The position numbers and the translations under genes are program-made. Under the pieces are notes generated by a model. That model did no database searches. It was not told the origin of the DNA and saw nothing but the letters and a program-made list of their open reading frames with translations. From JAODBQ01 sp047602055 (lineage in GTDB: Bacteria; Actinomycetota; Acidimicrobiia; Acidimicrobiales; Ilumatobacteraceae), in the NCBI GenBank assembly GCA_047602055.1, contig JASGIG010000001.1:2976001-3040000 (forward strand): a stretch of DNA of 64,000 nt. Direction: 5' to 3'. Shown piece after piece: positions 7,971-16,596 of this stretch (position 1 is its first letter; each line of letters opens with the position of its first letter).

Positions 7971-8309
7971 CCCTCAAGTACTCGTCGAGACTTTTATCTC
8001 GACCTCAAGTCAAGGGTGACCGGATCGGTGATGGTCGTCTCGACTCCTGCCGTCGGGCCCGCTCGGTGCCGGTTGGTGGGGCACGTCGTCGTCCGCCACG
8101 AATAACGTCATGACGATGACCTGTGAGATCCATGGGTCGTGACGACGTGCAGGCCCTACCGTCCTCGGCGGCCGTGATGCGGCGGGCGCTCGACGGGGAC
8201 CGGCGTTGCTGTGCCGATCGAGCGGCGTCGAGTTGTTCTTCCCCCACCGACGACGAGATCGCGGCACGGTTGGGCCGGGGTTGATCGCCCGGTGCTCGTG
8301 GTGGCCTGG
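7971..8309. other. Non-coding stretch after the FHA gene
   Basis: About 340 bp without a convincing gene. It begins with a hairpin (7984-8003). A short plus-strand frame at 8131-8284 ends PTDDEIAARLGRG and a neighbouring frame reads GVELFFP; together they faintly recall a WhiB-type fragment, but no cysteine set is present, so no gene is called. Confidence 0.4.
7984..8003 (+). terminator. Hairpin downstream of the signalling operon
   Basis: GTCGAGA and TCTCGAC form a perfect 7-bp stem around the 6-base loop CTTTTA, 14 bp after the FHA stop. There is no long T-tract. The position suits an end-of-operon terminator, and the partially symmetric CCTCAAG flanks could instead mark a regulator site. 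Confidence 0.4.
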
Positions 8310-8847
8310 TCAGAGGTCGATCGGGCGGGAGAGACCCTCGACCACCTCGGCGCCGGGCAGCGCGGCGAGCACCGCCGGGGCGAGGACCAGCTTCGCCGGC
8401 GCGGCTGCCGCCGCCGACCACGACCGACGTCCGCGCCATGACAGCGGCGTCGATCCACAGCGGGAGGCCCGCCGGCAGGGCGAACGGCGTCACACCGCCG
8501 ATCGTCATCCCCGTCATCGCCGAGGTCTCCTCGGCGCCGGCGAACGACGCCTTGCGCGCGCCCAGCCGGCGGCGGACCGCACCGTTGACGTCAAGCCGGG
8601 TCGTGGCCAGCACGACGCAGGCGACGTGTCTCGGCGGATCTGACTTGCCGACGACGACGATCGTGTTCGCCGAGTCCTCGAGGGCGATGCCGTACGCTTC
8701 GCAGAACGCCGCGGTGTCGGCCAGCGCCGGATCGCAGGGCATCACCTCGACGGTCAGGCCGATCCCGGCAGCCACGTCGGCGGCGTCCGCGCTCACCCGG
8801 CTGGCAACCGTCGTACTCGTGCCGTCGGCGTCGCCGGTGTCGGGCAT
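8310..8847 (-). pseudogene. YbaK/EbsC-type aminoacyl-tRNA deacylase, frameshifted near the C-terminus
   Basis: The family edits mischarged tRNA (for example Cys- or Ala-tRNA-Pro). From ATG 8847 the frame reads the YbaK domain: a stretch at about residue 45 (AFCEAYGIALEDSANTIVVV), GARKASFAGAEETSAMTG, and GGVTPFALPAGLPLWIDAAV. Near 8395 the frame breaks after VVVGGGSRA; a one-base shift restores PAKLVLAPAVLAALPGAE and a natural end SRPIDL at TGA 8310-8312. The total span is 538 nt, one more than a whole number of codons. Its ATG overlaps the stop of the upstream NlpC/P60 gene by one base, so the two are co-transcribed. A single indel could be a sequencing error; otherwise the gene is decaying. 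Confidence 0.75.
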
Positions 8848-9881
8848 CAGCCGATGAAGCGGCGTACGGCGAGGATCTTGGTCTTGGCCGGGATCGCCCC
8901 GACGCTGACCCACGCGCCGGGCTTGGTCGCCTGGATCCATTGCGTGCTGCTGATGGCGATGCCGACGTGGCTGATCACGCCGGGCGTCGCCGTCCCGGCG
9001 GTGAACACGAGGTCACCGGGCTGGATCGGGTTGTTGAGGAAGTCGACGGCCGTTCCTTGCGTGGCCTGCAACCCGCTGTAGCGGATCAGCGTGATGCCGG
9101 CCTGGGCGTACGCCGCGGCGGTGAGGCCCGAGCAGTCGTAGGTGTCCGGCCCGGCCGTGGCGAAGACGTACGGCTTGCCGAGTTGGGCCTTGGCGAACGC
9201 CAGCACCGCGTCGATCTGGGCGTTGCCCGTCGCCGCGATGTCCAGCTTCGGCGCGGCGATCGGCTGGGCGATCTTCGGCGCAGCGGTGGTGGTCGTCGCC
9301 GAGATCGTCGTGGTGGTGGTCGTCGCCGTAGCGGCCGCCGGCGCCGCCGGCGTGGTGGTCGCCCCGGCGGGGATCGTCAGGATCTGGCCGGGATGGATTG
9401 GCGACGTCGCCACGAGGTCGTTCGTGCTGAGCAGCGAGTTGAACGAGACGGCGAAGCGCCGGGCGATGCCGTAGAGGTAGTCGCCGTTGACGATGGTGTA
9501 GCTGCCGGCGCTCGTGGTTCGCTCACCCGACGGGTCCGTGGATGCGGCAGCGGTCGCCGCCGGCTTCGTCCCGCTCGAGGTGGTGGCCGCTGCTCGCGGT
9601 GCTGGGACCACGCCGCCGGTGGGCACCGTCAACCGCTGGCCCGGGAGGATCAGGCTGGTCACCTCCAGCTTGTTGGTGTCAAGCAGCAAGCTGAGCGAGA
9701 CCTTCATGCGGGTCGCGATGCCGATCAACGTGTCGCCGGCCACGATCGTGTACGTCCCGCCGCTCGATGGCGCCTGTGCCAGGGGAGCGGCGCCCGCTGT
9801 CGGAACCATCGGGACGACGGCGATGCTGCACGCACCCGTCGCGAGCAGCGCGGTGCACAGCAACTTCGATCTCGTTCGCAT
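8847..9881 (-). CDS. Secreted LysM-NlpC/P60 peptidoglycan endopeptidase
   Basis: A 344-residue exported cell-wall hydrolase. From ATG 9881 there is a signal peptide (MRTRSKLL, hydrophobic core, AGA near residue 30). Two LysM repeats follow (TYTIVAGDTLIGIATRM and YTIVNGDYLYGIARRF), which bind peptidoglycan, separated and followed by Ala/Thr/Pro linkers. The C-terminal 115 residues are an NlpC/P60 domain with the catalytic Cys in DTYDCSGLTAAAY and the His in ISHVGIAIS. It should cleave stem peptides in the wall. The start at 9881 is preferred over 9953 because it begins the signal peptide and follows AGGA; the upstream extension has no signal features. Confidence 0.9.
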   Translation of the reverse strand: MRTRSKLLCTALLATGACSIAVVPMVPTAGAAPLAQAPSSGGTYTIVAGDTLIGIATRMKVSLSLLLDTNKLEVTSLILPGQRLTVPTGGVVPAPRAAATTSSGTKPAATAAASTDPSGERTTSAGSYTIVNGDYLYGIARRFAVSFNSLLSTNDLVATSPIHPGQILTIPAGATTTPAAPAAATATTTTTTISATTTTAAPKIAQPIAAPKLDIAATGNAQIDAVLAFAKAQLGKPYVFATAGPDTYDCSGLTAAAYAQAGITLIRYSGLQATQGTAVDFLNNPIQPGDLVFTAGTATPGVISHVGIAISSTQWIQATKPGAWVSVGAIPAKTKILAVRRFIG

Positions 9882-10248
9882 TGTCTGTTCCTGGTGACCT
9901 CTCGTGCGAGGGCCCGTGTGGCCCGCCGTAGTGATCCGCCCATCACGAATCAATGTGTGGTTGAGGGTGATCGTTGCACATCATGAACCTCAACCTCACA
10001 CTCGCGACGGTCAGGATCTGCATCGTCCCTGGTCAGCGCCCTCGACAATGCTTGAAATCTGCACTTGACAGTGAGAGATTCGGATCGGGTCAAACAATAA
10101 GTCTAAACTACACATTTGTAGTTTGGGATGGTCCTGGCTCGATCAATTCGCTTGTCGACGACGGGCTGACCTCGCCGGTCGTCGAGTGCCGGCCCGCAGC
10201 GTTGGTCGGCCGGTGAGTTGGCCGGTCGCCGGAACTACCATCGGCCGC
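9882..10248. promoter_or_regulatory. Divergent control region between NlpC/P60 and P450 genes
   Basis: A 367-bp gap between divergent genes, AT-richer than its surroundings. It holds TTGACA at 10065-10070 and an AT-rich stretch at 10091-10125 with an operator-like palindrome, so promoters in both directions are expected. No gene is seen. Confidence 0.5.
10105..10124. promoter_or_regulatory. Palindromic operator-like site upstream of the P450
   Basis: AAACTACA and TGTAGTTT form a perfect 8-bp dyad around CATT. The ACTACA...TGTAGT form resembles sites of BlaI/CopY- or TetR-type repressors. It lies about 125 bp before the P450 start in an unusually AT-rich spot, so a repressor of the P450 is plausible; no regulator gene adjoins. 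Confidence 0.5.
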
Positions 10249-11460
10249 ATGGAGATCGATCTCATCAGCGCAGGCAGCTACGCCCACGGTCACCCCTGGG
10301 AGCAGTACCGCTGGCTGCGCGACAACGCGCCTGTGTACTGGCACCCGGAGCCGGACGGGCCCGGCTTCTGGGCGGTCACCAAGTACGAGGACATCCGCAC
10401 GATGAGCCGCCAACCGAAGCTGTTCAGCTCGTACGCCCGCGGCGTGATGATGGCCGAATCCGACGACGACACGCTCGCTGCGCAGCGCCAGATGATGCTG
10501 ACGATGGACCCGCCGCAGCACGACCGGTTCAAGCTGCTCGTCAGCCGTGGCTTCACGCCCCGCAACGCCCAGGCGCTCGCCGGCAGGATCGACGATCTCG
10601 CCCGGGAGATCGTCGACGACGTGATCGAGCGCGGCGAGTGCGACCTCGTCCACGACGTCACCGGGCGGCTGCCCTCGGGGTTGATCGCCGAGCTGATGGG
10701 CATGCCTCGCGCCGACGGGGAACGGCTCTACGAGCTGACCGAGATCATGCACACCACCGACGACGCCGTCGCCCCGCCCGAGGTGAAGGCGGCGGCGATC
10801 GGCGAGATGCTCGGCTACGGCCAGATGGTCGCCGAGCGAAAGCGTGCCGAGCCCGCCGACGACATCGCCACCACACTCATCAACGCCGTCGTCGACGGTG
10901 ACCGGCTGACCGACGCCGAGTTCCAGTGGTTCTTCCTGCTGCTCGTCAACGCCGGTGGCGACACCACCCGCAACCTGCTCGCGGCCGGCATCCAGCTGCT
11001 GTTCGACCATCCCGACCAGCGCGCCCGGCTGATGGCCGACCTCGACGGGCTGCTGCCCACGGCGATCGAGGAGATGCTCCGCTACAGCACACCGGTCGTC
11101 AACTTCCGGCGCACGGCGATGGCCGACACGGAACTGCGCGGCACGAAGATCGCCGCCGGCGACAAGCTGATGATGTTCTACGGCGCCGCCAACCGGGACG
11201 AGGACGTGTTCGCCGATCCCGACGTGTTCGACGTCGGGCGCAACCCGAACCCTCACGTCGCCTTCGGCGGTGGTGGGCCGCACCTGTGCCTCGGCCTGCA
11301 CGTCGCCCGGATCGAGATCGCGTCGATGCTGCGCGAGCTGCTGACCCGGCTGCCGGACCTCGCACCGGCCGGCGAGCCGGAGGTGCTCGCGTCGAACTTC
11401 ATCGCCGGCGTGCGCACGATGCCGGTGCGCTTCACGCCAGGCCGGCGGTCCACCGGCTGA
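10249..11460 (+). CDS. Cytochrome P450
   Basis: A 403-residue soluble bacterial P450 monooxygenase. Hallmarks in order: the I-helix oxygen-binding motif LLVNAGGDTTRN (about residue 240), the ExxR motif in EEMLRYSTP, and the heme loop HVAFGGGGPHLCLGLH with the thiolate Cys at about residue 350. Length and motifs resemble the CYP125/CYP142/CYP124 group that hydroxylates steroid side chains or branched lipids; the exact substrate cannot be read. ATG 10249 was chosen because MEIDLISAGSYAHGHPW is a typical N-terminus; the longer frame to 10123 runs into the control region. It stands alone, with no ferredoxin gene beside it. Confidence 0.93.
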   Translation: MEIDLISAGSYAHGHPWEQYRWLRDNAPVYWHPEPDGPGFWAVTKYEDIRTMSRQPKLFSSYARGVMMAESDDDTLAAQRQMMLTMDPPQHDRFKLLVSRGFTPRNAQALAGRIDDLAREIVDDVIERGECDLVHDVTGRLPSGLIAELMGMPRADGERLYELTEIMHTTDDAVAPPEVKAAAIGEMLGYGQMVAERKRAEPADDIATTLINAVVDGDRLTDAEFQWFFLLLVNAGGDTTRNLLAAGIQLLFDHPDQRARLMADLDGLLPTAIEEMLRYSTPVVNFRRTAMADTELRGTKIAAGDKLMMFYGAANRDEDVFADPDVFDVGRNPNPHVAFGGGGPHLCLGLHVARIEIASMLRELLTRLPDLAPAGEPEVLASNFIAGVRTMPVRFTPGRRSTG

Positions 11461-11509
11461 GTGCCGGGCGCGCTTCTCGTCACGTCATCAGCCCGGTGGA
11501 AGCGCCGCC

Positions 11510-11545
11510 GGGCTAATCGCATGCAAAATCGGATGCATGATTGCG
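11510..11545. promoter_or_regulatory. Putative GntR-type operator before the oxidoreductase gene
   Basis: The sequence ATCGCATGCAAAATC at 11517-11531 is followed by GGATGCATGATTGC, giving repeated GCATGC/ATGCAT half-sites 35-60 bp before the start codon. ATGCRAA also occurs before the transporter gene (14121) and before the GntR-type regulator gene (21600), suggesting a shared operator. Confidence 0.4.
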
Positions 11546-11577
11546 GGCAAATCAGCCTGCTGCGCTCGAGGAGACAA

Positions 11578-14077
11578 ATGACTGCCGGACACCAGTACGA
11601 GCTCGACGATCGTTTCCGGAGCGAGTTGGGTCGGGTCTACCTCAGTGGCATCGATGCGCTCGTGCGTCTGCCGCTCGAGCAGGCCCGTCGGGATCGCCTC
11701 CAAGGCCAGTCGACCGCAGGGTTCGTCTCCGGATACCGCGGCTCACCGCTCGGGAACCTTGACCTTGCGCTGTGGCGGGCGCAACGGTTCCTCGCGGCGG
11801 AGGGCATCACCTTCCAGCCCGGCGTCAACGAGGACCTCGCGGCGACGGCGGTGTGGGGGACCCAACAGGTCGCGTTGATGCCGGAGTCGCGCGTCCAAGG
11901 GGTCTTCGGTCTCTGGTACGGGAAGGGACCTGGCGTCGATCGATCAACCGATGCGCTCAAGCACGGCAACTTCGCCGGCTCGTCGGCGGTGGGCGGCGTG
12001 GTGGTGGTCGTCGGTGATGACCCGGGAGCGAAGTCGTCGTCACTCGCGCACCAGAGCGAGCAGGCGCTGGTCCATTGCGGGATCCCGGTGTTGTCGCCGT
12101 CTACCGTCGAGGATCTCATCGAGTTCGGCCTCTTCGCTTGGGAGATGTCGAGGTTCGCCGGGTGCTGGGTCGGTCTGCGATGTGTGACCGACGTGGTCGA
12201 GAGTGCCGGCACCGTGGAGGTCGGCGCCGTGCCGGCGCACTGGGCCCGTCCTGAGGACGTTTGGGGAGAACGTCACATCCAGTGGAATCGTTCCGCGCCG
12301 GAGATGGAGCAGCGACGAGCCACGCGCGCTGCGGCGTGTTGAGTTGCCCGTTGGGGTGGAGGTGGTGCACCGTGACCGTCTCGACGACGTGCAGCGGCGC
12401 GTGCGGTCGGTCACCGGTGTGAGCGCGATCGTCTACGACCAGACCTGCGCTGCCGAGGCGCGCCGGCTCCGCAAGCGCAACGTGCTGCCTGATCCGAACC
12501 GGCGTGTGGTCATCAACGAGCTCGTCTGCGAGGGCTGTGGCGACTGCGGCGTGCAGTCCAACTGCATCGCGGTCGAGCCGGTGGAGACCGAGTTCGGCCG
12601 GAAGCGGGTGATCAACCAGTACGCCTGCAACAAGGACCTCTCGTGTCTCGACGGCTACTGCCCGAGCTTCGCCATCGTCGAGGGTGGCACACTGCGTACC
12701 GCCGCCGACCGGGGCGATGATCTCGACGACCTCGTCGTCGGCCTGCCGGAGCCAGCGACTGCTGCGCGGGACGTGCCCTACAACATCGTGATCGCCGGGA
12801 TCGGTGGCACCGGCGTGGTCACGGTCGGAGCGATCATCGGCGTCGCGGCTCATCTCGAAGCAGCCAGTTGTTCTGTGCTCGACGTGACCGGGCTGGCCCA
12901 GAAAAACGGTGCGGTCACCAGCCATATCCGCATCTCCGGCGAGTCGGCAGGGATTCACAGCCGGCGAATCGGTGCCCGTATGGCGGATCTCGTGCTTGGC
13001 TGCGATCTCGTCGTCACCGCCGACCCCGCCAGTCTCGGGTCGATGGCGAGTGAGCGAACGAGAGTGGTCGTCAACCTGGACGTCGCGCCCACCTCGGCCT
13101 TCGCGTCCGATCCCGACTTCGACATCTCGCCGTCGCGCTTGTTGGCGGCGGTCGAGCGCGCTGCGGGCGGTGATCACACGGTGGCGATCGCGGCGCGCTC
13201 GCTGGCGGTTGGGCTGGTCGGCGACGAGATGGCCACCAACCTGTTCATGGTCGGCTTCGCGCTGCAGCGCGGCCTGCTCCCGGTCCGATTGGAGTCGCTG
13301 GTACGGGCGATCGAGCTGAACGGGGCCGCCGTCGAGATGAACCGTCGGGCCTTCGATTGGGGTCGGGTCGCAGCCCATGACCTGCATCTCGCCCATGCGC
13401 GGTCGGGCGTCGCTCGTGGCGACGGCGCCGAACGTCCGTCTGTGGAGTCGTTGGTCGCGCGGCGGTGCGAGTACCTGACGGCCTATCAGCGCCCGTCGTA
13501 CGCAGCGTCGTATGCGCAGTTCGTGGCGCGGGTGTCCGAGGCTGAGCGGCGGGTGACGGCGGCGACGGAGCTTTCCGAATCGGTGGCTCGTTCCCTGTTC
13601 AAGCTCATGGCGTACAAGGACGAGTATGAGGTCGCCCGGCTCTACACCGACGGCACCTTTCGTCGGTTCGTCGACGAGTTGTTCGAGGGAGGGGCAAAGC
13701 TGCAACTGCATCTCGCACCGCAGTTGCTGCCGGCGGATCCGCTCACCGGCCGAGTCCGCAAGCGGACCTTCGGGCCGTGGATCTTTCCGGTGTTCCGCGT
13801 GTTGGCGTGGCTCAAGTTCCTTCGTGGAACGCCACTGGACCTCTTCGGGCACACCGCGCATCGACGACGTGAGCGGGCCCTCGTCGGTGAGTATCGCCAG
13901 ACGATCGAGGTGTTGCTTGGCTCGCTGAGTGGGGAGAGCTATGGGGTGGCCGTCGAGGTCGCGCGGTTGCCGGAGTCGATCCGCGGCTTCGGCGTGGTCA
14001 AGGACCAAGCCATCGCCGACGCCCGTGAGCGTCGCGCTCGGCTCTTGGGCCGGTTGACGCAGTCGTCGGGGCGCTGA
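11578..14077 (+). pseudogene. Indolepyruvate ferredoxin oxidoreductase, internally deleted and out of frame
   Basis: The family (fused IorA/IorB type, about 1150 residues) oxidatively decarboxylates aryl pyruvates to aryl-acetyl-CoA with ferredoxin. The N-terminal piece (11578-12342, RBS GAGGAGA) shows GYRGSPLGNLD, FQPGVNEDLAATAVWGTQQ, GLWYGKGPGVDRS and DDPGAKSSS, typical of domain I. The C-terminal piece, in another frame from about 12345, starts at VHRDRLDDVQRRV, then the 4Fe-4S motif CEGCGDCGVQSNC, CNKDLSC, the gamma domain IAGIGGTGVVTVGA and the C-terminal domain (SVARSLFKLMAYKDEYEVAR). About 330-350 residues carrying the thiamine-diphosphate site are missing between them, so the enzyme cannot work as drawn. 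It is either a true deletion or an assembly error. Confidence 0.85.
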
Positions 14078-14109
14078 CGCGCTGAAGAAATTTGCCGGAG
14101 ACTCTAGCA

Positions 14110-14140
14110 TTCTATATTGCATGCGAACTAGCATGGCAAT
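14110..14140. promoter_or_regulatory. Putative GntR-type operator and promoter before the ABC transporter
   Basis: In an AT-rich gap, ATTGCATGCGAACTAGCAT at 14116-14134 carries ATGCGAA (14121-14127), the same core as sites at 11521 and 21600. TCTATA just before it could serve as a -10 element. The transporter gene starts 30 bp on after GGGAGG. Confidence 0.4.
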
Positions 14141-14167
14141 TGCCACGCAAGTGATTGGGAGGGTAAG

Positions 14168-15151
14168 ATGACGCGTCGTCTGAAGAACGCACTGCTCGGG
14201 GTGGTGGCTGTCGCTGCACTGGCCTTGGCCGCCTGCGGTAGCGACAGCCCTGTGACGAAGCCCACCACGAGCTCGGGGGGCGCATCGAGCTCCACCAGCG
14301 CTTCGTCGACGGTCAGCGCTTCGTCGGCGAGCGGTGAGGCTGTCCCGTCGGCGCCGGCCGCCGCTGACCTGACGGCGGTCGATGGCGGGAAGACGCTCGA
14401 ACGGTTGCGCAAGCAGGGATACGCCATCGCGGCCACTCCCGCGACGCCGCCGTATGTCTCGCTGAGCCCGGACGGCAAGCCGATCGGCTACAACCCCGAT
14501 GTCGCGAAGGAGGCGTTGCGTCGCCTGGGGGTGCCTGAGCTGCGCGGGTTGGCGACCACCTACGACGTGATCATTCCCGGGCTTCAGGCCGGCCAGTTCG
14601 ATCTGCTGCCCTCGGCGCTCAGCATCACGGCGGAGCGCTGCAAGCAGATCGTCTTCTCCAACCCTGTTTCAGTGGAACAGCAGGGACTGACGGTACTCAA
14701 GGGCAATCCGAAGGGGGTCGTTGGGTACGAGAGCTTCGTCGGTGGCGACCTCACCCTCGCTGTGCTGGCGGGTGGGCGCCAGGAGTCCTATGCGCATGAC
14801 CAAGGCGTCCCGTCGGACAAGATCCTGCAGGTCCCCGACCTTTCCGCCGGCATCGCCGCCGTGACGTCCGGTCGCGCTGATGCATTCGGCACTGGCCAGT
14901 TCGCGATCCTCTTCTCGAACTTCGACCAGTCGAAGATCGAGGTTGTGGTCGACCAGAAGAGCCCGATCTCGCCGACGGGCGTCGGCTTCAGAGCGGATGA
15001 CATCGAGTTCCGTGACGCCTTCAACCTGGCGATGGACCAGATGCGTGACGATGGAACGCTCGAGCAGCTCTACTCGGGTACCTACGGCTTCCCGAACTAC
15101 GCGGACCTCGAGGGGGCGCGCACGGCGCAGATGGTGCCGGGCTGCTCCTGA
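14168..15151 (+). CDS. Amino-acid ABC transporter substrate-binding lipoprotein (family 3)
   Basis: A 327-residue lipoprotein: signal peptide MTRRLKNALLGVVAVAALAL with lipobox LAAC (Cys at about residue 22), a Ser/Thr-rich linker and a family 3 binding domain from about residue 75 (GYAIAATPATPPYVSLSPDG, IGYNPDVAKEALRRLGV, FDLLPSALSITAERCKQIVF, VGFRADDIEFRDAFNLAMDQM). It binds a polar amino acid or related amine for the permeases and ATPase encoded next. RBS GGGAGG lies 6 bp before ATG. It opens the transporter operon after a 90-bp gap with a promoter-like, operator-like sequence. The ligand is unknown; the catabolic neighbours suggest an aromatic or dicarboxylic amino compound. Confidence 0.9.
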   Translation: MTRRLKNALLGVVAVAALALAACGSDSPVTKPTTSSGGASSSTSASSTVSASSASGEAVPSAPAAADLTAVDGGKTLERLRKQGYAIAATPATPPYVSLSPDGKPIGYNPDVAKEALRRLGVPELRGLATTYDVIIPGLQAGQFDLLPSALSITAERCKQIVFSNPVSVEQQGLTVLKGNPKGVVGYESFVGGDLTLAVLAGGRQESYAHDQGVPSDKILQVPDLSAGIAAVTSGRADAFGTGQFAILFSNFDQSKIEVVVDQKSPISPTGVGFRADDIEFRDAFNLAMDQMRDDGTLEQLYSGTYGFPNYADLEGARTAQMVPGCS

Positions 15152-15194
15152 GTCCGTTGGGTCGGACGGATCGAGTGCCGGAGGAGCAGCGGTC

Positions 15195-15929
15195 GTGAGC
15201 AAGATCGAGCCCTACATCCCGAAGTTGATCGAGGGGTTGCGGACGACCTCGGTGCTGATCGTTGCGGTCACGCTTGGGGCGACCCTCGTGGCACTCGTTG
15301 TCGGCAGCGCGGGCACGTCGCAGATCCGTGTCGTGCGCATCGTGACGACGTGTATCTCGGAGTTCTTTCGAGGGACGTCGACGATCGTGCAGCTGTTCTG
15401 GGCCTACTTCGCTCTGCCGATGATCCCGGGGGCACCGCAGTTCGGTGCGATGACGACCGCGGTGGTCGTGCTCAGCCTCAACGCCGGATGCTTCGGCGCG
15501 GAGATGGTCCGATCGGCGATCAAGTCTGTTCCTCGTGGGCAGTGGGACGCCGCGGAGGCGTCGGGTCTGTCCCGGAACCGAGCACTCCGCAAGGTGATCG
15601 GTCCGCAGGTCTGGCCGGTGTTGGTCCCGGCGCTCGGCAGCATGTCGGTCGAGATCGTCAAGGGGACGGCAGCAGCGAGCTTCATCACTGTGCAGGACTT
15701 GTTCTTCTGGGGTGATCAAGTGCGGTCGGTCACTGGCACGACGACCGAGATGTTTGTCATCCTCCTGCTCACCTACCTGATCCTGAGCGTGATCGTGGCC
15801 GGTGTGTTCCGGTTGATCGAGTACCTGTTGCCGGCGAATCGGTCGTACCGTTCGGTCGCCCCCGTCATCGCCGATGTCAAGGCCGCCGACGCGAAGGCCG
15901 CCGATGCGAGGGAGGTGGCCCGTGCCTAA
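15195..15929 (+). CDS. Amino-acid ABC transporter permease 1
   Basis: A 244-residue inner-membrane permease of the His/Glu/Gln/Arg/opine family. Membrane helices are clear around residues 12-37, 55-80 and 185-215, and the conserved ATPase-contact loop reads AAEASGLSRNRALRKVIGPQ (about residue 120), a variant of EAA. The C-terminal tail is Ala/Lys-rich (VKAADAKAADAREVARA). GTG 15195 was chosen: GGAGGAGCAG precedes it by 6 bp, and it begins right before the first helix. It pairs with the next permease, whose start overlaps its stop by 8 bp, to form the heterodimeric channel. Confidence 0.9.
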   Translation: MSKIEPYIPKLIEGLRTTSVLIVAVTLGATLVALVVGSAGTSQIRVVRIVTTCISEFFRGTSTIVQLFWAYFALPMIPGAPQFGAMTTAVVVLSLNAGCFGAEMVRSAIKSVPRGQWDAAEASGLSRNRALRKVIGPQVWPVLVPALGSMSVEIVKGTAAASFITVQDLFFWGDQVRSVTGTTTEMFVILLLTYLILSVIVAGVFRLIEYLLPANRSYRSVAPVIADVKAADAKAADAREVARA

Positions 15930-16596
15930 CCCTGTCGCCTGGGACTGGAGCTTCGCGGCGAGAACGTTGCCAAAGATCCTCGGCTCCCTGGGCACGACGC
16001 TGTGGGTCACCGTGCTGTCCGGCGTGCTGGCGGTCGCCGTGGGGTTGGTGCTCACCGCGCTGGCGGAGGCGGGCTCGTTTGTCTCCCGGGCCGGGGTTCG
16101 TGTGCTCGTCGAACTGCTGCGCGGCTGCCCGCTCCCGATCCAGCTCTACTTCGCCTTCTACGGCCTTCCGGAGTACGGGATCGTCTGGAGTGGCTTCACC
16201 ACGGGCGTCGTCGTCCTCGGTCTCCACTACGGCGCATACGTGTCGGAGGTCTTCCGGGGGGCCATTGCCGATGTCCGTCGAGCTCACCTCCTGACGTGTG
16301 ACGCCCTTGGGCTGGGAATCGTCGCGCGGTGGCGACGGATCATCGTGCCACTCGTCTTCAAGTTCGGTACTGCGCCGGTGGGTAGTTACATGATCACGAT
16401 CTACAAGCAGACGGCATACCTCTTCATCATCGGCGTCCCGGTGATCATGTCGACCGCGAAGTTGGAGGGTTCCAAGCACTTCCGTTACATCGAGGCTTAC
16501 ACCATTGTCGGCGCCATATATCTGGTCGTCGCGCTTTCAGCAACCGCAATCGTCAGAAGGGTGGAGTGCCGTGGAGCAAGTAGTTTTGGAACATGA
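15922..16596 (+). CDS. Amino-acid ABC transporter permease 2
   Basis: A 224-residue membrane protein of the same permease family, with helices around residues 22-45, 60-110 and 185-205, and the contact loop CDALGLGIVARWRRIIVPL. GTG 15922 follows GAGGGAGG and overlaps the first permease gene by 8 bp, showing translational coupling. Its last codons overlap the start of the ATPase gene (16571). The final residues (CRGASSFGT) look atypical, but the overlap arrangement fits this operon. Confidence 0.9.
   Translation: MPNPVAWDWSFAARTLPKILGSLGTTLWVTVLSGVLAVAVGLVLTALAEAGSFVSRAGVRVLVELLRGCPLPIQLYFAFYGLPEYGIVWSGFTTGVVVLGLHYGAYVSEVFRGAIADVRRAHLLTCDALGLGIVARWRRIIVPLVFKFGTAPVGSYMITIYKQTAYLFIIGVPVIMSTAKLEGSKHFRYIEAYTIVGAIYLVVALSATAIVRRVECRGASSFGT

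Noticed and set aside
7978..8020. SoxR-type box around CCTCAAG
   Set aside because: Only half-sites match; the full CCTCAAG...CTTGAGG dyad is not present at SoxR spacing.
10123..10248. N-terminal extension of the P450 to 10123
   Set aside because: It runs through the control region and overlaps the operator-like palindrome; the conserved N-terminus starts at 10249.
12116..14146. 676-codon minus-strand frame opposite the indolepyruvate oxidoreductase
   Set aside because: The plus strand shows clear conserved domains; this frame does not.
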